From Petrolisthes cinctipes (lineage: Eukaryota; Arthropoda; Malacostraca; Decapoda; Porcellanidae), in contig JAWQEG010001360.1 of NCBI GenBank assembly GCA_033782935.1, forward strand, positions 30,001-94,000: 64,000 bases of DNA, given 5' to 3'. The notes below the pieces were generated by a model. It was not told the DNA's origin. It worked only from the letters and a program-made list of their open reading frames with translations, and did no database searches. Positions within the stretch are counted from its first letter, which is position 1; each line of letters opens with the position of its first letter. The translations under genes were made by a program, and so were the position numbers. Below are positions 20,700 to 31,904 of this stretch, in pieces.

Positions 20700-22873
20700 T
20701 AAGAGGTAATTGGAGACTCTTCTAAAGGAGGTGTGTGGCTGGGAGTAGGACTCCTATCCTAGTTTGGCCATCTGTTTTGGACCACACTTTGTTTTCCCTC
20801 TACCATTTTGTGTGGTTGTGTGAGGTGGTGGTAGAGATGATGTGTATACATCCTAACTACCCACTGCCTTCTACCTTCCACCACCACAACTCACTCTGTC
20901 AGGGTACTTTGGCCACCGCACGACGGCGACGTGGTGGTCCACGGCAGTGGATCTGTAATCAAGCAAAATGAATTGGTCCTAAAATTCATCACTGAGGTAC
21001 TCCAATCATTTATAGCTTAAGTTTTAGAGTCACCGAGGTCATCTTTGGCAAGGTCTTCATCACTTATACAGCCTATTGGTTGTATAGTGGATACATATGT
21101 TACCTAATTAATATCTAATCCTCATGAACCCCAGGTTAAAAACCCCTGATTTATTGTTTTTGCCTTAAAACTATTGATGTTTAGAAATAAAATGCATTTT
21201 TTTTCTTTTTACAAATAATGTCAAAGGATTGGCAAAGCAGTACTTTTTTTTCAAGTACTTTTTAGAAAGCTGACAATACTCAGTGATATAAGTTTTTACC
21301 AAAACAAGGCACCTACCAGAGTTGAACACTTCATCTTTCACTTGCTGTTACACCTTGTCTCATCATGGGAGAACACAGATGAGAATATTCCCAGCTCTCG
21401 TCTCTCTCAGCTGCCCTTAAACTGTGATCAGACTCCGTGCCTTGTGACATTTACATTTGTAGTGACTGTACACAAGAAGTAGAGTTCCTTTAAATGTACA
21501 GTGCAGTAGTTTCTTATCAGCCCATTCATCTGAGGCCAGATTGGAAGAATACTGCTAACATAATCTTTACATCTTTAAATGAAACAGCCGGTTACAGAAC
21601 AAACATTGAATTAAACTATTTCCTGAAAACTTTTGGCATGCTACATTTACAACATAAAAGAATATAATAAAAGTTGTTTTTTGCAGGGGTTAGTTTGGAT
21701 GCACTAACAGGAATTGTTTGCTTAAGAGTGCATAACTGGGTAATTATGACCAACAGCAAAGAAACCCAGTGAACCAACAAAGATGAAACAGTGTTAATAT
21801 ATTACTCACCAATCATGTCTACTCCAAGTAACTCTAAGGGTTCCTTGACATTAATGGGACACATTTATGGGGCCTGAATCTTCAGCACTGACTGCAAGTA
21901 GCAATATGGAAAAAATGGTAAAATTACTGGAGAGCAATACAGCATTGGGGTTAGAGAGTAATGCATTCAATACTGAATGAACACTTTACTAGAATCCCAC
22001 TCAATTCATATACACTTATCAATGTATTTGTGTCATGTTATGGTATACACAAGAAACACACACACGTACATGTGTACAACCACATACATAATGCTGGATG
22101 TCCTGTGTCATACTTCTCCAATAGTACACCTTGGAGATGTTCTCTTATGTTACATTCCAGTCACTCTGCCCTCCAAAAGGACTGCTGTGGTACAACTTAA
22201 GACTATGGGCAGGTCATCAAAATTCCTCAGGACTTTCCTTCTATCTGCAGCTTGTTTGAAATACAGCATCTTGTCTGGAAGTACAATAATGAAAGCAAAA
22301 CATATGTGAATTAAGAAATTCCATGTAAACTCCATATCACACTAATAAGTACACACACAAGATTCTCCTCACTTGCTTTTTTATAAACATACCAATTTAA
22401 TACATACAGTTACCTACCACTTAAGAAACAGGATTTAATACATTATCAGAATCAAAGAAGTTTGTAACATTTAATTTTCTCATAAACATTAAGAGTTATA
22501 TTTCCATAGGTATAAACTTATCTCAACTATCCAACTGGGTGAAGAAGTCTATTATCTGTGTACCATTCATACTTACTGTATATACCACCCACGAGGGTGA
22601 GACAAAAAAAAGAGGGGATGGGAGTGTCATTTCTCTATACCGTACTTGACTGTATAGTTTCAACACCACAATCTAGAGAGATGTCAGAGAGGGCAGCTCC
22701 TACAAAATAGTGTAAAATTCCGCTTTCCATGTGATAAGTAGATATTTAATTAAGTAAATAAATAAATATAAATAAGAAGAGACTAAAACAACAGTACAAA
22801 CACTGATTGGGTTTAACCTTAGATGTTTGTCAATTTCATATAAAAACTGCTGATATGTTGCTCCCCAAACAGG
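20700..22873. other. Long AT-rich interval, no gene recognised
   Basis: Non-coding in appearance. I find no transposase, RT or conserved RNA motif here. Confidence 0.4.
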
Positions 22874-22875
22874 TA

Positions 22876-23087
22876 CAGTTGAGCAAGTAGGAAGTGCAAG
22901 AAAAATATGAATGTATATGGCCACATCTTCACTACCACTCAAAGTTCAGCCAATCACGTTCCACCTTACATTGGCTTTGAATTCTCAGTTATTCATTCAT
23001 AAATATACGAGGGATTATACTACAAAGAACTACCAGATGTTGAAATATACAGCCAAATTTTTCTTGCACTTTCTACTTGCTCAACTG
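22876..23087. mobile_element. TA-flanked MITE, 212 bp
   Basis: Ends are CAGTTGAGCAAGTAGGAAGT and the complement of its counterpart, bordered by TA at 22874-22875 and 23088-23089. Inverted similarity extends about 50 bp (both ends reach TGTATAT and ACATC blocks). No ORF. Likely a mariner-type MITE. Confidence 0.75.
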
Positions 23088-23089
23088 TA

Positions 23090-24260
23090 CCTAATGTATA
23101 ATATATTATAAAATAACTTGCCTGCTTCATTCCACTCAAAAGATGATGAACGCCTCCATATACAGTACACTTCTTCTCAGCTTTGGTGAGTCCATCTCCA
23201 TCAACATGTTGTTTTGTCTGCAGGAGGCAGCCTCAGGCAGGAGCGACTCCGAGCGAGTGTATATCAGTGTTACCAGCACTGTTTTTTTGGGGGATAGCCT
23301 TTTCAACGGCCCCTCTCTCGTCCTCTTTTACTTCTTTGTGTTGCCTGATTCTAGTTTTTCTCTTTGTTTTCTCTCATTATCCACATATTATACAATATTT
23401 CATTTATCTTTTCTGTCTCTTCTTGGCTGTCTAGCTCAGATAAAGCTTTTCCAATGATTCTGTCGTTATCTTCTTCAAAGAAGTGTACATTTTTGCTAAA
23501 TTGGCAACTCTGCTCTCTTGCCGTCGTGACTCGTGCGCATGGCACCTTTAAACCCCCACGCTTGCGCAGTTGATGGGTTCCAGTGGGGTTCCACTTGCTA
23601 CTGCTACACCGGCCGGGCTGGCAGCCTGGCAGCGCTCACTGGTTGCCATTTCATGATCAGATTATAAGAAAAGATTTGCACAATTTGTGATAATTAATGG
23701 CTTCTGCAGGGATGTTTAGACAATAGGTATGTATATCAATGTTATTCATACATAATAACCACAGTTCCCAATGGCTATCCAATAGAGAATCATATAATAT
23801 TACAAAGTAAAATAATTTCTCGGATGGAATTTTCTTAACTAGTTGTCATTCTCTTCAGACAGAACGACTTCTTTGATTTAAAATTCACCTGGACATAGTG
23901 GGAGATACCAGATAATGACTAGCTGTTGTTCAGGAGGTAGAAGAGGATTTGTATAGCTTATTTCTACTATTAACGCAATTTCGGGGGTGGGGGGGTGGCG
24001 CTTGTTGACTTATGGCACGCAGCTACTCATATATGCAATGTAAATGATACATACGTATGATGTAAATGGTACAAAAGAGCATACAAAAATGATGAACAGA
24101 CATGTCAAATATCAATGTGATAGAATAAATACATGGATAATATATGCAGCAGACATATATGAAACAAAACAAAACATAAACATTATAAAAATACAAAGTG
24201 GAATAAGTGTTGTACATAAGTGTACATGTGTAGTATGGATTGTGAGTTACGAGAGAGTGC
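23090..24260. other. Unassigned sequence with a short G-rich run
   Basis: No supported gene. A G-rich run lies at 23981-23999. The last 240 bp resemble the 3' non-coding end of the Gypsy fragment that follows on the minus strand. Confidence 0.4.
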
Positions 24261-24261
24261 G

Positions 24262-24385
24262 TTAATAGTACATGGAAGGTATAGGTGGCAGCGTGTGGAG
24301 TGCATGCGTGTTTGTGTTAGTTATGGAGGCAGTGTACTTGGCCAGGCGACGGATAGTGCGCCCTGACCGAGAGGTAAATCCCTCA
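24262..24385 (-). pseudogene. C-terminal tail of Gypsy Pol, distal part beyond the Harbinger insertion
   Basis: Minus-strand coding remnant with S-R-S-G-R-T-I-R-R, ending at TAA (24262-24264). It matches the Pol tail encoded on the minus strand at about 56830-56900 (S-R-S-G-R-T-I-Q-R-P). It is separated from the rest of its ORF (31905-34590) by the 7.5-kb PIF/Harbinger element; TCA at 24383-24385 is one copy of the target duplication. Confidence 0.75.
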
Positions 24386-26075
24386 CGCCCGTAGTTTTAA
24401 AAAAATTGAGGGCCCTTACTTGAAAAAATCGTAGTTTTAAACACCCCTCCCTATGAGGAACACTCACTTGCCACATCACAAAACCTAAATATTATTGGAA
24501 TTAAAGGGATGAGTGGCTAGGGAGGGTGGACCATGCCTTATTGAGACCCTGTATTGAAATATGAAATAAAAATAAAAATAATATCTATACACATGTATTT
24601 AGAAACAAATTTGCAAGTAATTGCAACCATATTTTCGTATTTATAACACATATTCATCTATGGGGCAAGCTCCAGTTACTTTTCTGAACACCATAAGGAT
24701 ACGTTGGAGTCGATTGGACACTCTAAACACACCCTGGTGGCCTGGTCCTCGCCGTTCTTCACCGCTGACTGGTGAGTCCCACCAACTTGAAGTTTTTTGG
24801 CCCTAAAATATATGTTAGTAACTTATCTATTGGGATATTGAGACGTCCACCAACAAAAATTGTCGAGAGTGACCTTATTGCACAAGGGCAGAAATGTTGA
24901 CAAGGTTCAGTATATGAAATGTGATCCATGCCAATACTTCAGATTTCGTGCTTGTATAAAATACATTGAACAGAACAATATGACACAGATGGTTTATGTG
25001 TTAGAACAATTGATTAATGTAGAGTAATGTATGCAAACCTGCGTTTATCATACATATATGCACTTGAAATGTTGGTCCAAAAAATCAGGGTTAGTCTTCA
25101 ACACAACAATCAAATTTAGGCTTATTATCAAGGAAATTATTATAATCTCTCCATTAATAGTGTTTTTTAATATTTGATTGGATATAAGTAATATATAGGG
25201 TAGTTATAGTCCCAAAATTTCATATTGTATGAGTATATTATATAGTTTTTAAATGATTTATTAAGGTACACTCAGGTCAGTGATATTAAGTAAACATGTG
25301 TCCATATAAACAAAGTACCGTACAGTATGTATGTTATTTCATCCATCAGACGATCCTCACCTGACCTAACCTAATATCAACTGTGAGGCTGTCTTCTGGA
25401 GTCTTGAAGCTCGGCAGATTACTGACCTAACCGGTATGTAATTTAAAACATAATTTCCGAAGGGTAATAAATATATCAAGCCACTCAAAATAACTCACAA
25501 TACTGTATACCTACAGAGTACCTGGTACTGAGTGAAAATTATTTCTTTTGGTAGTAATGTACGGTAAATAAAAGCATTTGTGCCCTTAATTGGTACTACA
25601 GAATTTCTGTGGCTTTTATGCATTTCCATGTGAAATTTAAACAATTTCAAGATATTGAGACAGAAGTGTCTCTTTCATTGCAGTTTATAATCAGTGGAGG
25701 AGATTTAGATATTTTATACTTTATTTACTTATAATACATTTTAGGAAACAATCTGTGATATATTGATTAGGGAAAATATGGGAATCATGTCTCACACAAT
25801 AGTCCCAAAATTTTGTTACATACCGGTATTTCAATCTTACCAAATATGGGAAACAATAACATATGTGTTTGTATTAGTGTTTTGTTTTATATACTGTACA
25901 TATATGGTACATTTGTACATATTCTCCAAAAAATCCATATTCAGCCTTATGTTATGTTGTTCTGGGGGCATAAACATTTTTTACATCTCTGTTTTCCATT
26001 TATTGATCTAACCCTCATATTCTTTTCTGGTTTCTTAATGTCTGTCTTTATTTCTTACATGTAACATCAGGCAAC

Positions 26076-26295
26076 ATGCAGAATGATCATCACTGGCTTC
26101 AGATGCGAAACATTAGGAGGATGGAGGAAAGGGTTAGAGTGAGGCTGCGAAGAAGAATTGTTCCGGATCGCAGCAATCCATTTGAAGACCTGGCTGAGGA
26201 AGAGTTCCTCCTACGCTTCAGGCTCAGCAAGGAGTGTGTGCTGAACCTTTTACAAAACATCACTGAACAACTTCCCATTGCTGCATATGCAAGAG
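26076..26295 (+). CDS. HARBI1-like transposase, exon 1
   Basis: First exon of a 361-residue PIF/Harbinger transposase. It starts at ATG 26076 and encodes an arginine-rich N-terminus followed by a helical segment with F-R-L-S-K-E-C-V-L, matching the N-terminal region of HARBI1-type proteins. The exon ends in AGAG with donor GTACAG at 26296; the last base is the first of a split glycine codon, completed by exon 2. The intron is 558 bp (26296-26853). An additional upstream 5' exon cannot be excluded, since about 1.7 kb of non-coding sequence lies between the TIR and this ATG. Confidence 0.85.
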
Positions 26296-26853
26296 GTACA
26301 GTACCAGTTATGGAGTCTGTATAATTTTGGTTTCCATGTGGGTGGGGTCACTCTTTAGCCAAGCTTCATATTTATGCTGTTGTTGGTACTGTAGAAATAG
26401 AATCCATTGTGACTGATAGAATATGTCATCAGATCATATTTTTATATTTTTACAGTATTATATAAATATATATCGGTATGTATATATATATACAGTATAT
26501 ATGTTACTATAGCATACAGAGAGAGTAGAGAGAGGACACTAGTGGTTGTGATTAATTTGCAATGTTGAACGGCAATCAGTGGAGTGAGATAATTTGACAG
26601 AGTCAGAAATGAAACAGTGTGTGGGTCACGGCATTTGTATAAAGAAAAGCATGCAGTTTAAAATATGCAAATTCCAGGTTTGTTTATTCATATAAGAAGA
26701 TGAAGGGTCCAAGATGTATTTTAGAGGAATAGCATATATCCATAGAATGTAATATACAGTAAATTACAGTGGTGTGTAATACAGTACTTATGTAACCACA
26801 GCGAATGTACAGGAACAGTTGTGTTAACTAATTATACTGTAATTTCCCAATAG

Positions 26854-27719
26854 GTTGCCCGATACCACAACATCTGCAGGTCCTCATAACTTTGAGATGT
26901 ATGGCTACTGGTGGACATCAACTGACAATTAGTGACTGCTATGGAGTGTCTCAGACTAGTGTCAGCAAATGTCTGAGGACAGTGACACCCACTATTGCGC
27001 AGATGGCAAGGGATTATGTGAAGATGCCAACAGGTTTGGATGTAATTCGGGTGATGGAGGGTTTCAGGGACATTGTCGGTATGCCAGGAATTGTTGGTGC
27101 TATCGACTGCACCCATATTCACATTCTGCGGCCAACCTGTGATAATCCTGAGCTATACCGCAATAGAAAAGGCATTTTTTCCCTTAACTGTCAAGCTGTA
27201 TGTGGGCCAGATTTAACTTGTTTTAATATAGTGGCCAGATGGTGGGGTAGTGCCCATGACAGCAATATTTTTAATAATAGCAGGCTACGTCATGAATTTG
27301 AGCAAGGCATGCACAGGGGTAAGTTGTTGGGTGACATGGGCTATCATTGCAGGAGTTATCTGTTCACTCCACTAATGAATCCCAATAACAACGGTGAAAG
27401 ATTATATAATGAGGCACACATCAAAACTAGGAATAAAGTAGAATGTGCATTTGGTGTGCTTAAAAGACGCTTTAGCTGCTTGGGAAAGCGTATCTACACA
27501 GCTTTAGACACCACAAAAAACATTATTGTAGCAGCTGTTGTACTGCATAATTTTGCTATCATGAGAAGAGTCCCACTCCCAAATGATCCTGTTGAATCAG
27601 ATACAGACTCAGGCGAATCTAATGCAGATGATGATGGTGCTGACCATGAAGTAGAAATTGCCAACAACAATGGTGCACAACAAGCTGAAAGGGGTAGATA
27701 TATAAGAGCATACTTCTGA
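26854..27719 (+). CDS. HARBI1-like transposase, exon 2 (DDE nuclease domain)
   Basis: The acceptor TTTCCCAATAG ends at 26853 and the codon phase matches exon 1. The exon encodes a helix-turn-helix-like segment (S-D-C-Y-G-V-S-Q-T-S-V-S-K) and then the DDE catalytic domain: G-A-I-D-C-T-H (Asp about residue 158), S-A-H-D-S-N-I-F, L-G-D-M-G-Y (Asp about 234), and R-N-K-V-E-C-A-F-G-V-L-K-R-R-F (Glu about 270). All three catalytic acidic residues are present. The acidic C-terminus ends at TGA 27717-27719. Family role: cuts and joins transposon DNA, normally together with the Myb-like partner, whose gene is convergent 1.1 kb downstream. AATAAA at 27818 is a plausible poly(A) signal. No lesion seen. 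Confidence 0.92.
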
Positions 27720-28645
27720 GACAAAAAAAACCCCCCCACCAAACTAGCGTGCTTAATTTTGTTTGTTATATGGATTCAGTAGGTACTCTCCCTGGCTACC
27801 GCATGACACCAACAAAAATAAATTTTCACCATTATTAAAAGAGTTATTCACTAAAACATGTAACAAATTTCCGAAGTTAGGGAGTTTTACGGTACATATG
27901 TTTATTGCATTCAATATTGTATCACTGATCATAAGCGATTTCCAATTCAATACTTTTGTAATTTTCCAAAGTGTGTTCATAATTTGTTTACATGAAGGAG
28001 TATAATCCATATGTACTCATTTACAGTACTATATAAATATGAATATTAATATGCGTTTGTCTCATATTTTATTTTATTTTGTTTGTATGTGCATATAAAA
28101 AAGGATAAGGGGTTGTTTGTAAATCACAGTAGTTACTTTGACCAGTTTAATTATTACTTTGTATATAGAAAAAGTACAAACACTACATGAAATGTTTACC
28201 ATTATCAAACAGGAATACATACATTCTATACTGTACTGTGTGTGTGTGTTGTGTTTGTGTGTGTGTAGTAAGAAAACCTCTGTGGGTAAATTAACAATAC
28301 TATATTACCTAATGAAAATAAATATTTATTCTGAAAAATTATAATATATCACATTAATACACTTCATGATATGAAAATATATGTATGACAAGAAAAAATA
28401 TAAATAAACTGTAATGTGTGTATATTAGAAACACCTATGTGGAACTGCACAGCATTGTATTACATAATGAAAATTAATATTTATCCTGAAACAATGTGAC
28501 TAGTTAATAACAGATTTTGTATCATTAATAATAAATATAATCTGTATTACCTAATGTATTATTACTGTATTACCTACTGAAAATATATATAAAAGGAGAC
28601 TAGTTATTAAGAGGCTTTGTATCAGTACAAACATACCAGTAGGTA
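27720..28645. other. Intergenic region between the two Harbinger genes
   Basis: AT-rich and non-coding. Contains the likely 3' UTR of the transposase and a short (TG)n run at about 28238-28266. Confidence 0.5.
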
Positions 28646-28835
28646 CAGCCGTGGCTGATAGTGGTGGACCAGGGTCCAAGGAGTGGTGTAGACCAACTGA
28701 ACAGAGTTCGACAAAATGACTCTTCTATACCTCTCTCAACGTTGAAAATGGTTTGGAAAAATCACTTGTTTGAACTTTGTTCAATTGCTCTCCCACATTC
28801 TTTGAACCATGGTGCAGCACTATCAGCCACGGCTG
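28646..28835. mobile_element. TA-flanked palindromic MITE, 190 bp, inside Harbinger
   Basis: Ends CAGCCGTGGCTGATAGTG and its complement are bordered by TA (28644-28645 and 28836-28837). Inverted similarity runs about 80 bp per side, so most of the element folds back. It ends 18 bp from the stop codon of the Myb-like gene, within its probable 3' UTR. Likely mobilised by a mariner-type transposase. Confidence 0.8.
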
Positions 28836-28854
28836 TACTTAACAGCACAAATCA

Positions 28855-29489
28855 TTATGCCTGATCTTTTTTAAAATTATCCAAAAAATCTATAAAGGCA
28901 TCTGTTGCTGCACGCACATCTTCTAATGCATTTCTTGCTTCAGAATACAAGGATGACATCATTTCCCTTTTCTCATCCATCATTTTCTTTTTGTCATCTA
29001 GCATTTCCCTTTCTTTTCTTTTATTTTCTAAGGTTTGTTCGTGAATTTTCATTACCATATCATGTTCTGCGTTTTGGAACTTAGAAAGTGTTTCGTATGA
29101 ATCCCTGCTTGCACTGTCTTCCACTTTCCTTTTCCTGGCTATAAACTTTTTTCCAATCCTTTTTGATGTAATGGAAGGCTGTATTGGTGGTATTTCACTT
29201 GGGGACATAGCTGGTACTGATGCCTGCACTGAGGTGGGAGGAAGAGGCCTACGTTGGTTGGAGGAGCTGTGAGTAAAGGCTACCGTCCCAGGTGCCTCCC
29301 TAGAGGTTGAAGGAAGAGGTGTACTACCGAACAGAGTTACAGATGAGGTGGGAGGAAGAGGTGAATGGTCATTTCCCTCGACAGGGATGAGCGATGCAGG
29401 TGCCATGTGTGCTGTGGATGGTTCTTCAGTCATGGGCTCACTCGTCTGCTCTCCCACCTCATCAAAATATATGTCCGTAACATCTGCAC
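28855..29489 (-). CDS. Myb/SANT-like Harbinger protein, exon 3
   Basis: Last exon of the minus-strand partner gene. The acceptor TTGTTCACAG lies just above 29489 and completes a glycine codon begun in exon 2. It encodes a long Ser/Pro/Thr-rich linker with acidic patches, a basic stretch (K-K-F-I-A-R-K-R-K), and a highly charged helical C-terminus rich in K, E and M that should form a coiled coil. Ends with TAA at 28855-28857. In this family the C-terminal helices are thought to mediate partner contact or dimerisation; here that is inference. Confidence 0.85.
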
Positions 29490-30091
29490 CTGTGAACAAA
29501 CGAATTACCTTAATGAAAGTAGCAGTATGGTTGTTTACAGTATAGTATAGTATACAGTAGAGTTAAGGTATATGATTGGATAGCCTCTTCCGGTAGCCTA
29601 TGATACAGTTACAGGATACAGTATGTATACAATATGTTACGTAAAAACAAATAACATTAATACCATACTATCCCAATCTCTAATAAATAACAAAATAGTA
29701 GTACTGAAACACATACATACAGCCTACATGAAATACAAGTCAAATACAGTATTATGATATATACAGTCACAAAATATCTAGCGTCTGGCTGTGCAGTTAC
29801 AGTCCTAATCTAAGCTTCGAGACAGGTGAGTGAATCGAAGTAAATATGTGGAGCACTTGTCAAGAGTGTCAAGTCATTAGCAATAATAAACACTTCTTTA
29901 TCTGGGTTAATCCATGTTCAGGTGAAACCGTCTACGTTGCGGGTTACTATATAGTGATGACTGGTTGGCAAAAATATGACAGCATCTGAAATACTTGCAA
30001 GTAGGAATACACAAGATTTGAATAGCAGAGTCAATACAGAACTGTGATATGTAAAGCAGAAGAATTTTGTACTTATTGGAAATATACCAAC

Positions 30092-30258
30092 CTCTTGGCC
30101 AAATGTCACTGTCATTGTAGTTTGGGGCAGGTTCTAGCTCATCTGCAATGAGAGCTATAATTTTCTCTATCACAGCATCTGGCTTGATGTCTGGACTTGG
30201 AGGCCCACCACCCGTACAGTAGAATTTTTTCTTTTGGTCGCTCACAAATTTCTTGGCC
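30092..30258 (-). CDS. Myb/SANT-like Harbinger protein, exon 2
   Basis: Acceptor ATTTCAG next to 30258; donor GTTGGT begins at 30091. Both phases agree with the flanking exons (exon lengths 272, 167 and 635 give 358 codons including the stop). It encodes a lysine-rich segment followed by T-G-G-G-P-P-S-P, a hallmark that follows the Myb/SANT domain in NAIF1/MSANTD-type Harbinger-derived proteins. The 602-bp intron (29490-30091) is non-coding. Confidence 0.85.
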
Positions 30259-31231
30259 CTGAAATTATTTCATATCATTATGCATGAAAACATTAAAATA
30301 AGTTACATACACGATTAGTACTGTATATATGGTACAACACTGGGGATGGCCTGGCAGGATTTTTGTTTTGTTTAAATTATTACGCTCATGGAGCGGCAAA
30401 CATTGTACAATATATATTACTGGTATATCAAATTATAATATGCATAAAGATGACATTATTGTTATACTGTATTAGGTAGTGAAATAAACTTGTAATATAC
30501 AGTATAGTACTATATGGGACATGGTTATAGGTAAATTACTATGTATAAAGATGAATGACATTATTATCATATCAACTAGTGAAACAAACTTATATTATTC
30601 TGTACTACAGTAGTAACGATTACAGAATATTATTATGTGTATAAAGATGACAATATTAATATATCAATTAGGTAAATAAGTTTATAATATACAGTACTAC
30701 ACTACATGGAACATGGTATAAAGATCACAGAAAAATTATTATATGTAGCCTATAAGGATGACAGGGAAATTATTATTTTTATACAGATGACAATACTATT
30801 ATATCAACCAGTGAATTAAACTTGTAATATACAGTACTATATGGTACTGTACATGGTTACAGGCAAATTATTATTAGACAGTGAAACAAACTTATAATAT
30901 ACAGTACATGGTTACATGGAACCTAACCTAACCTAACCTAACCTTCCAATTGTATGGGACAATTTTTGATCCTTGGATATGGAGTTATTATTTATTTCCA
31001 AAGGTAATCACTAATCATGACAGACAAGTACCACTATTCATTACCAAATACCTCCTGGCCGAAATACCCAAACAGAAATATTATGGGAGCTGTGGTCACC
31101 TAAAGCAACACTGACCAAACCAATGACACTGACATTTCATCAAATTGTGTTGCATCCCAACTCACTTGTTGCAAATGTGCGAAAGGAAATGTGCTAATTA
31201 CTATACAAACTTTTAAAACCAATATACTAAC
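30259..31231 (-). other. Intron 1 of the Myb-like gene, with a TTAGG-type tract
   Basis: AT-rich intron of 973 bp with many TACAGTAC-type short repeats. A (CCTAA)n tract sits at 30921-30943. Confidence 0.7.
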
Positions 31232-31503
31232 CTTGATCTCATGTTTTCCCATATCTTTTTTACTTGCTTGACGGTTCTTGTGGGACCCATACCGCTAGAG
31301 GCAAGAGAGTTGGTGACCTGCTCCCAAGCTTGAGCTTTAACAGGAATCATGCGGGCGTCCGTAGCTCTGCTGAGGATGACATCTCTTCTTTGGGTGATGA
31401 GGTCAAGTAGAAGAAGCCTCTCCTCTTCTCCCATGTGCTGTGTTCGCTGCATGTCTCCTGTGTTCACGGGCCTTTCAATAACAAGCGGGTCGCCAGCTGA
31501 CAT
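31232..31503 (-). CDS. Myb/SANT-like Harbinger protein, exon 1 (DNA-binding domain)
   Basis: Start ATG at 31501-31503. It encodes a tri-helix Myb/SANT-like domain, with conserved W in A-W-E-Q-V-T-N and in K-I-W-E-N-M-R, spanning roughly residues 25-95 and finishing in exon 2. Donor GTTAGT starts at 31231. Known role in PIF/Harbinger: the Myb-like protein binds the transposon ends and brings the transposase into the nucleus. Total protein 357 residues, no internal stop. The start lies about 400 bp inside the right TIR. Confidence 0.88.
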
Positions 31504-31904
31504 GTGTGTGCAGTGTTCGATTTCATTGTGCGGCTTCGGCGTGTATCATGTGCGTAAAATACCCCAACTTCTTCTTACTTTATGTGGACATTTTCTTATA
31601 TCATATATTTATTTCGAATATATGTGCTTTCATATAATTTGTGCTGGAAAACGTCCTCAATAAACAGTAAATAAGGGTTTCCTCGACTCATCCAAACACT
31701 ACCAACATTTCAGGATTGCCACTCCATGCGCAAATACACACAGAGCGACCACATCACCTTACAAGGGCTGCCAACTGTGAATGTAAGGGAGCAAGTGAGA
31801 GAGGGAGTGTTTAACGCTAAGGCAAAATTAGCCTCACTCACACTAGGGTTAGTGAGAGTGTCGAGGGTAAGGGACCCTGAGAGTGTAGTTTAAAACTACG
31901 GGTG

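Larger units (their letters stand above)
24386..31904. mobile_element. Complete PIF/Harbinger DNA transposon, 7519 bp
   Basis: Terminal inverted repeats: left CGCCCGTAGTTTTAAA, right (complement) CACCCGTAGTTTTAAA, with weaker inverted similarity continuing inward. A 3-bp target duplication TCA lies at 24383-24385 and 31905-31907. Joining the flanks with one TCA leaves the interrupted Gypsy ORF in frame, and a related uninterrupted ORF at about 56.9 kb shows the empty state. The element holds two convergent, intron-containing, open genes: a HARBI1-like DDE transposase (plus strand) and a Myb/SANT-like protein (minus strand), the standard two-protein set of this superfamily. No disabling mutation was found in either, so it may be autonomous. 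It carries a smaller MITE at 28646-28835. Confidence 0.88.

Noticed and set aside
23143..23545. Possible host exon(s) on either strand
   Set aside because: Overlapping frames on both strands, no splice-consistent pair and no recognisable domain.
23981..23999. Polypurine tract for the minus-strand Gypsy fragment
   Set aside because: The purine-rich strand is the plus strand, the wrong one for a minus-strand element.
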